Shown: positions 5,589 through 9,979 of the stretch, piece after piece
Layout: each line of letters opens with the position of its first letter
How positions within the stretch are numbered: position 1 is the stretch's first letter
Assembly (NCBI GenBank): GCA_937902445.1
Contig: CALELJ010000100.1
Span: forward strand, 1-9,979
Origin: an uncultured Treponema sp.
Lineage (GTDB): Bacteria; Spirochaetota; Spirochaetia; Treponematales; Treponemataceae
Direction of reading: 5' to 3'
DNA: 9,979 nucleotides
The notes under the pieces: model-generated
Seen by the model: only the letters and a program-made list of their open reading frames with translations
Databases searched by the model: none
What the model was told of the DNA's origin: nothing
Translations under genes and position numbers: made by a program

Positions 5589-8500
5589 ACCATTGGTCTT
5601 GGAGAGGCCGTCGACGTTTCCGCCCCGACCCTTTCCATTTCATATCCGCCATCTGGTGCCATCATCAGGGAAAGTTTTTTCCTCACTGGTGACTGTAACG
5701 ATGACGGTGTTGTTGCAAAAGTCCATGTCGATGTGAAAAACAACAGCAACCCGGGTACCATCGTTTATTCCGGTGATGCAAGAATCGACGGAAAAACATG
5801 GATCATCGAGCTCAATACTTTCAATTCAAGTGCCTATGAATCCACCAACGGCTGGCAGTATCCAGACGGAACCTATGAAGTCGATGTAGTTGCGACTGAC
5901 GCCTCGGGTAAAAGCAGTGGTGTCGCATCCCGAACTTTTGACATTGACAACACGGCACCTTTCTTTATCATTCAGAAACCTGGTGTGACTGTAGCCTCAG
6001 GTAAATCAGCTTCTCCATACGGAACTACCTTCAGCATCAATGGTACCATTGCGGATCTTCATGAAATTACCCGCATGGCTCTTGATGTCTATAATAAAGA
6101 CGGAACCAGAAAAATCGCCTCGTCGGAAAATTTCTACCAGGACTATGTTCCAACAGCAGGCGGAACTTCACTTGATTTTGCAAAATCGGACAACGACGGT
6201 TCTTCGGACTACAGCCGCTATGTAACCCTTTACTGTGACGGGGAAAGCGACAAATCCCTTGAAGGCAAATCAGAAACAAAATACTACAGCTGTACCGTTA
6301 CTTTGAACGACGCCGCAAAAGTCTACAGGAATCCAGGTGATTCCGGCGAAGGAAACGGAAACTCCACAACTGAAGTCTATCTTTATGATGATGTATATCA
6401 GAGCTATCTGAGCAGCACGAGAGGACTTGGTCTTTCAGCTTCTTCACTCATGAATATTTCCAACGGAACTGAAACCAACGGTTCCCTGGACAAGGCAGGC
6501 CTCAGGTCAAAGGCAGTGAACACCGCAAGCTTTGAGGAAAAAGACAACCGCCTTGCATTCTCCCTCAATCCGGCCGCAAACCCAACATACGTCGTAAGCG
6601 GACTTTCAATTTTCACTGAGGAAAAGGGTGAGTACAAGACACCTGACTCAAATCTTGTTGCAAATACATCAAACGTAACTGTCTCAGTATCCGCAGGTCT
6701 CAACAATACGGCTGTAAAACCTGAATCGATCCACCTGTGGCTTCTTGAATATCCTTCATATAGCTCTACGGAAGACAGAAACAGCAATGATTCCCAGGCA
6801 AAATTCACAAGGGATAGTTTCGTAAAGAAATTCGCAAGGGAAATCGTTGAATCAAGACGGAACAAACTTGAAAATGATCCTGAATACACAAGCGAGATTT
6901 TCGTAAATGAAGTAATCGAAAAAGCAAAGAGCAACCTCAATGTAGATGTATGGTGCGTAAAGGACAATTCTGATTCAAATGCATCATCAGGTACAATGCT
7001 TACAGTTGCCTTCCAGATGCCTTCTGTAATCAAGCTGGATAAATATTATCTCATCGTTGCAACTGGTGCTGACCTTGACGGTCTTGAGTTCAGTCAGGAT
7101 GCCCTCTTCGGTTTCCGCGGAACAGGTACAGGAAAACTTCCTTCAATAAAGATTACGGAACCTGTAAATCTTTCCCTCAAGGCAACATCCCAGGCAAAGA
7201 ATGACACCAACAATGGACTTACATTCAGTGGTACTGCAGAAAACGGAGACACGGAAGTTGACCGCATCGTAGTCAGCATCAATGTAACCAACGAAGAAAC
7301 AAACAGCCTTGTTGGAACAATTGCAGGTGTAATTCCACAGAGTGCCATGACACCTGAAGCTCCGGATGAAAACGGAACTGTTCATTCATACAGATGGTCA
7401 TTCTCTCCATCGGAAAGCAATTTCTCACAGTCAGGCTACGCAGGCGCAAAATGTGAACCTGGTGACGGAAAGGCTTATCTCTACGAGGCAACTTTCAAGG
7501 TATATGACAAGGGTGGACAGGAATCAAGCGTAAACAACGCCGTTCACATTGATACTGTCAGACCTGTAGTAAACATCACAAGCATCACTCCTGTAATTTC
7601 CGATTACGCAAATGACAGAGGCCGTTCTTTTGTCAACGGCGACATAACCATCAAGGGAAACGTTGAGGAAACAAACCTTACAAGTGTTGTTGCAAAGCTG
7701 TATGTCGAAGGAAACCTTGCTGATGTGAAGCAGTCTTCCGGAGATCTTGGAAAGGCGTTCAGCTTCAGCATTCCTGGTACAAGCGTTACCGGAACAGCCA
7801 TCCCGCCATTCAACACAAAGAGAATCGTTGAAAATTACAGGGACGAAGACGCCAAGAATATGGTCATCGTCATCACGGCTACAGACGCAGTAGGAAATGT
7901 TGGAGAAACAACATCCACAGTCTACAACCACAGCGTTCTCGGCAGGGCAGAAGGTGAGCCTATCACCGTCAACCAGCTTACTGACAAGCCTGTCATCAAA
8001 CCGACAAACTTTGAGAAAATCGGTGAGGCAGAAGAAATAAAGGCCGGAAAAAATCTCTTTGGAATCAGCACAAACAACCAGATGAAATTCACTGTTGAAG
8101 ATGATGATGGTCCTGTAACAAGCGATATGATCAGGGCCTGGGCATTTGAGGCAGGCAAGGCTGAAACTGAGGAAAACAAAAAGAACATAACCATAAGTGG
8201 AAATGCCATAGATCTTTCTTCACTTGCTGATGAAGGCAAGTACAGGGTCTACATCTGGGCAAGGGACAAGAATTTTGTCGATGAATCCACTACAAAAAAT
8301 AATTTCACTGTTGATAATTACAGAATTGCCCTTACTGCGGGAGCTCCAAAGATTTCCTTTGCGGGATCTACAGGTGCCTGCAAGGACGGTGATACTGTCC
8401 ATGTTAAAGGTACACTCACAAACCTTTCAAAGTCACCGGTTACTGTAAAAGTTAAGCGCCAGAAGGCCGACGGAACTTACGAGTATCTTAAGGACGAAAG

Positions 8501-9979
8501 CGGAAGTGTAAAAGATTTCACAGTCTCAGGAAAGACAGCCGAAGGTGTTGCCGGTACAGTAACCTTCGAAGAAGACATCGCGGCCGCCGCAACAACACCG
8601 GGTGCAGAAAGAGAATCTGTTTCCGTAGTCTATTCTGTTGAGGACGAATACGGCCAGACCGAATCGGACAAGTTCACATACGTTGTGGACAACAAGGCAC
8701 CTTCACTCAACGTGACAGCTGTCACACCTGAGGTTGCAAATGCCTCGGGCAGACCTTTTGTCAATGGAATCATCAATGTCACATTCAATGCAAGCGACAA
8801 CTACGATCTTGATGAAGTCAGATATGAAGTCTACAGCTCGGCTGAAGACACAGCAATGACTTTGGAGACAGAAGACGGAGCTGTAAAGTTTGACGCCGAC
8901 GGTAATGTCACTGTAACCAACGGCGAAAAAGTTGCCGGATGTACAGGTCTGTTTGATGACAGCCATACAATCGTCGCATGCAATAAATTCGGCGGAACTT
9001 TTGAAATCGATACAAGAAAAGTATCAAACGATGATACAAAAAAGAATATTCTCATTGTAATGACCGCAAAGGACAAGGCGGGCAACAGGTACTGTGTAAA
9101 TCCTGACAAAAACCTTGGCTACATTGTTGATCAGACTACGGATAGACCAAATGTTTCACCGTCAAATTTTGTTTTGTGCGGAAATAATGAAATCGTTTCA
9201 GGCAAGAACCTCTTTGGACTTACAAGCAACAATATTCTTCTTGGCGGACTTTCAGATGATGACGGATTGAAGGAAGCCACTGCATATTATAGAAAAGCAT
9301 CATCATATGATGCTGACGGCACTGCTGTTTTCAGCGGAGACTTTATTTCAGTGGCTCTTGCGATTTCCGGGGAACAGCCTACAAGCATGAATCTTTCCCA
9401 GAAACTTCCTGAGGCAGAAGGAAAGTATGAAATCTATTTTGTTGTAAAGGATAAATTCTACGTTGATTCATCGACTCCATACAACATTGCTGAAAGCCAG
9501 CATTATTTTGTTGGTGTTTCAGGCGGATCTCCAACCATTTCAATTGTAACTCCTCCAAACAATTCATATACGAGAAGCTACACTAATAATGGTGGAAAAC
9601 TTTCAGTTTCAGGAAAGGCCCTCAACTTCAACGGTACTTCTAAAACAGTCATCAAGAGTGTTGTACGTACGAAAGGTTCTGATCATGCAGATACAGTTAG
9701 TGGCGTTGAAAAGGCCGATGCAGAAAAATTTATCTATAATGCCGACGGATCTTTCACGGAGACAATCTATCCTGTAGCCGAAACGGAAGCTGTGAAAGAA
9801 AAGACTGTGGAATATACGGTTACCGACATCTTTGATCAGAAGGCATCTGCAAGCATTACATACAAGCTTGATAATACAAAGCCGGAAATAAAAACTGCCG
9901 GTGACCTTGCCTCTGCTTCTGATGGCGATCTTAAAATCGGAGGCAGCTATTTCGTTGCAGAAACAAAATGGTACAAGGG
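5499..9979 (+). CDS. Giant Ig-like repeat lipoprotein (3' end outside window)
   Basis: ATG at 5499 has an ideal AGGAG site. The frame then stays open to the window end: 1493 codons and no stop. Residues 1-30 form a lipoprotein-type signal sequence ending in Cys30. The mature part begins with an Ig-like module (about 41-155) having SAPTLSISYP, an F-L-T-G strand, an N-D-D-G loop and 'YPDGTYEVDVVATDASG'. A less regular region follows to about residue 545, including an acidic/basic helix-like insertion at 432-478. Further Ig-like modules follow. From residue 685 a three-module super-repeat appears, starting again at 1064 and 1458. No catalytic motif is visible. The product should be exported, lipidated and anchored in the envelope, perhaps surface exposed as many spirochaete lipoproteins are. 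Lys is mostly AAA in the first 250 codons, unlike the upstream gene. Function, possibly adhesion or envelope structure, is unproven. Confidence 0.92.
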   Translation, partial: MNRNVFKTLGAKAIAFISIVAIPLISTLSCTIGLGEAVDVSAPTLSISYPPSGAIIRESFFLTGDCNDDGVVAKVHVDVKNNSNPGTIVYSGDARIDGKTWIIELNTFNSSAYESTNGWQYPDGTYEVDVVATDASGKSSGVASRTFDIDNTAPFFIIQKPGVTVASGKSASPYGTTFSINGTIADLHEITRMALDVYNKDGTRKIASSENFYQDYVPTAGGTSLDFAKSDNDGSSDYSRYVTLYCDGESDKSLEGKSETKYYSCTVTLNDAAKVYRNPGDSGEGNGNSTTEVYLYDDVYQSYLSSTRGLGLSASSLMNISNGTETNGSLDKAGLRSKAVNTASFEEKDNRLAFSLNPAANPTYVVSGLSIFTEEKGEYKTPDSNLVANTSNVTVSVSAGLNNTAVKPESIHLWLLEYPSYSSTEDRNSNDSQAKFTRDSFVKKFAREIVESRRNKLENDPEYTSEIFVNEVIEKAKSNLNVDVWCVKDNSDSNASSGTMLTVAFQMPSVIKLDKYYLIVATGADLDGLEFSQDALFGFRGTGTGKLPSIKITEPVNLSLKATSQAKNDTNNGLTFSGTAENGDTEVDRIVVSINVTNEETNSLVGTIAGVIPQSAMTPEAPDENGTVHSYRWSFSPSESNFSQSGYAGAKCEPGDGKAYLYEATFKVYDKGGQESSVNNAVHIDTVRPVVNITSITPVISDYANDRGRSFVNGDITIKGNVEETNLTSVVAKLYVEGNLADVKQSSGDLGKAFSFSIPGTSVTGTAIPPFNTKRIVENYRDEDAKNMVIVITATDAVGNVGETTSTVYNHSVLGRAEGEPITVNQLTDKPVIKPTNFEKIGEAEEIKAGKNLFGISTNNQMKFTVEDDDGPVTSDMIRAWAFEAGKAETEENKKNITISGNAIDLSSLADEGKYRVYIWARDKNFVDESTTKNNFTVDNYRIALTAGAPKISFAGSTGACKDGDTVHVKGTLTNLSKSPVTVKVKRQKADGTYEYLKDESGSVKDFTVSGKTAEGVAGTVTFEEDIAAAATTPGAERESVSVVYSVEDEYGQTESDKFTYVVDNKAPSLNVTAVTPEVANASGRPFVNGIINVTFNASDNYDLDEVRYEVYSSAEDTAMTLETEDGAVKFDADGNVTVTNGEKVAGCTGLFDDSHTIVACNKFGGTFEIDTRKVSNDDTKKNILIVMTAKDKAGNRYCVNPDKNLGYIVDQTTDRPNVSPSNFVLCGNNEIVSGKNLFGLTSNNILLGGLSDDDGLKEATAYYRKASSYDADGTAVFSGDFISVALAISGEQPTSMNLSQKLPEAEGKYEIYFVVKDKFYVDSSTPYNIAESQHYFVGVSGGSPTISIVTPPNNSYTRSYTNNGGKLSVSGKALNFNGTSKTVIKSVVRTKGSDHADTVSGVEKADAEKFIYNADGSFTETIYPVAETEAVKEKTVEYTVTDIFDQKASASITYKLDNTKPEIKTAGDLASASDGDLKIGGSYFVAETKWYK
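7551..8687 (+). repeat. Three-module Ig super-repeat, copy 1 (379 codons)
   Basis: Three modules follow in order. The first runs from DTVRPVVNITSITP with the anchor R-S-F-V-N-G (7623-7640). The second runs from TDKPVIKPTNF (7980) through AGKNLFG, S-T-N-N and EDDDGPV (8097-8114). The third runs from PKISFAG (8346) to YVV at 8687. A module like the third also precedes this copy, from 7140. The same order recurs from 8688. Confidence 0.72.
8688..9869 (+). repeat. Three-module Ig super-repeat, copy 2 (394 codons)
   Basis: Anchors match copy 1 in the same order: DNKAPSLNVTAVTP, G-R-P-F-V-N-G (ending 8768), TDRPNVSPSNF (9138), SGKNLFG then S-N-N, SDDDGL (9252-9269) and PTISIVTPP (9531). Offsets between matching anchors are about 1128-1185 nt. 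DNA similarity is limited to short islands such as cttttgtcaa, so the copies are diverged at DNA level. Confidence 0.72.
9870..9979 (+). repeat. Start of super-repeat copy 3 (cut by window end)
   Basis: DNTKPEIKTAG at 9870 follows a module of the third type, as DNKAPSLNV does at 8688. Only about 36 codons are visible and the F-V-N-G anchor is not recognisable beyond a loose G-G-S-Y-F-V. Assignment rests mainly on position and the D-N/T-x-x-P opening. Confidence 0.5.

Noticed and set aside
6404..7033. Minus-strand open frame of 209 codons
   Set aside because: It lies wholly within the lipoprotein gene, opposite a region with clear signal-led coding continuity. Its composition is that of reverse-read Ig modules and I saw no credible ribosome binding site.
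286..9979. Recent tandem DNA repeats or a CRISPR-like array
   Set aside because: Repetition is at protein level, with diverged DNA and copy spacings of over 1 kb. There are no short regular repeats with spacers.

Overview
The window lies inside a locus for two giant cell-envelope proteins, both on the + strand and both cut by the window edges. The organism is most likely a Gram-negative spirochaete, with a host-associated Treponema (gut or rumen type) as best guess. Three things support this: moderate GC by eye, giant Ig-like repeat proteins with a relaxed lipobox, and a TTGACA/TAAAAT promoter with an AGGAG ribosome binding site. The promoter and ribosome binding site argue against Bacteroidota. 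The genus call is inference from style, not from a marker gene.

Layout. (1) 1-5166: the 3' part of a gene of at least 1721 codons. It encodes a long stack of Ig-like beta-sandwich modules that runs into a C-terminal region of about 180 residues. That region looks like a small outer-membrane beta-barrel ending in Phe. (2) 5167-5498: a 332-bp intergenic region. It holds a strong intrinsic terminator (5197-5233), an AT-rich stretch, a good sigma70-type promoter (5303-5331) and a leader of about 160 nt. (3) 5499-9979: the 5' part of a second giant gene, at least 1493 codons with no stop in the window. It starts with a lipoprotein-type signal sequence and continues as another Ig-like stack. From 7551 this stack becomes a three-module super-repeat with a period of about 380-394 residues, whose third copy begins at the window edge.

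How the genes may work together. Both products should be exported and sit in the outer envelope, one ending in a probable barrel and the other lipid-anchored at its N-terminus. They share module style, including a 19-nt identical stretch encoding the same D-D-D-G-P-V loop in the same frame, so they are probably paralogues. Each has its own expression unit: the first is terminated before the promoter of the second. Adhesion, or a structural role spanning the envelope, is plausible but not shown by the sequence. No RNA genes, mobile elements, CRISPR arrays or minus-strand genes are supported. Every longer ORF in another frame lies over these two coding regions and looks like a shadow.
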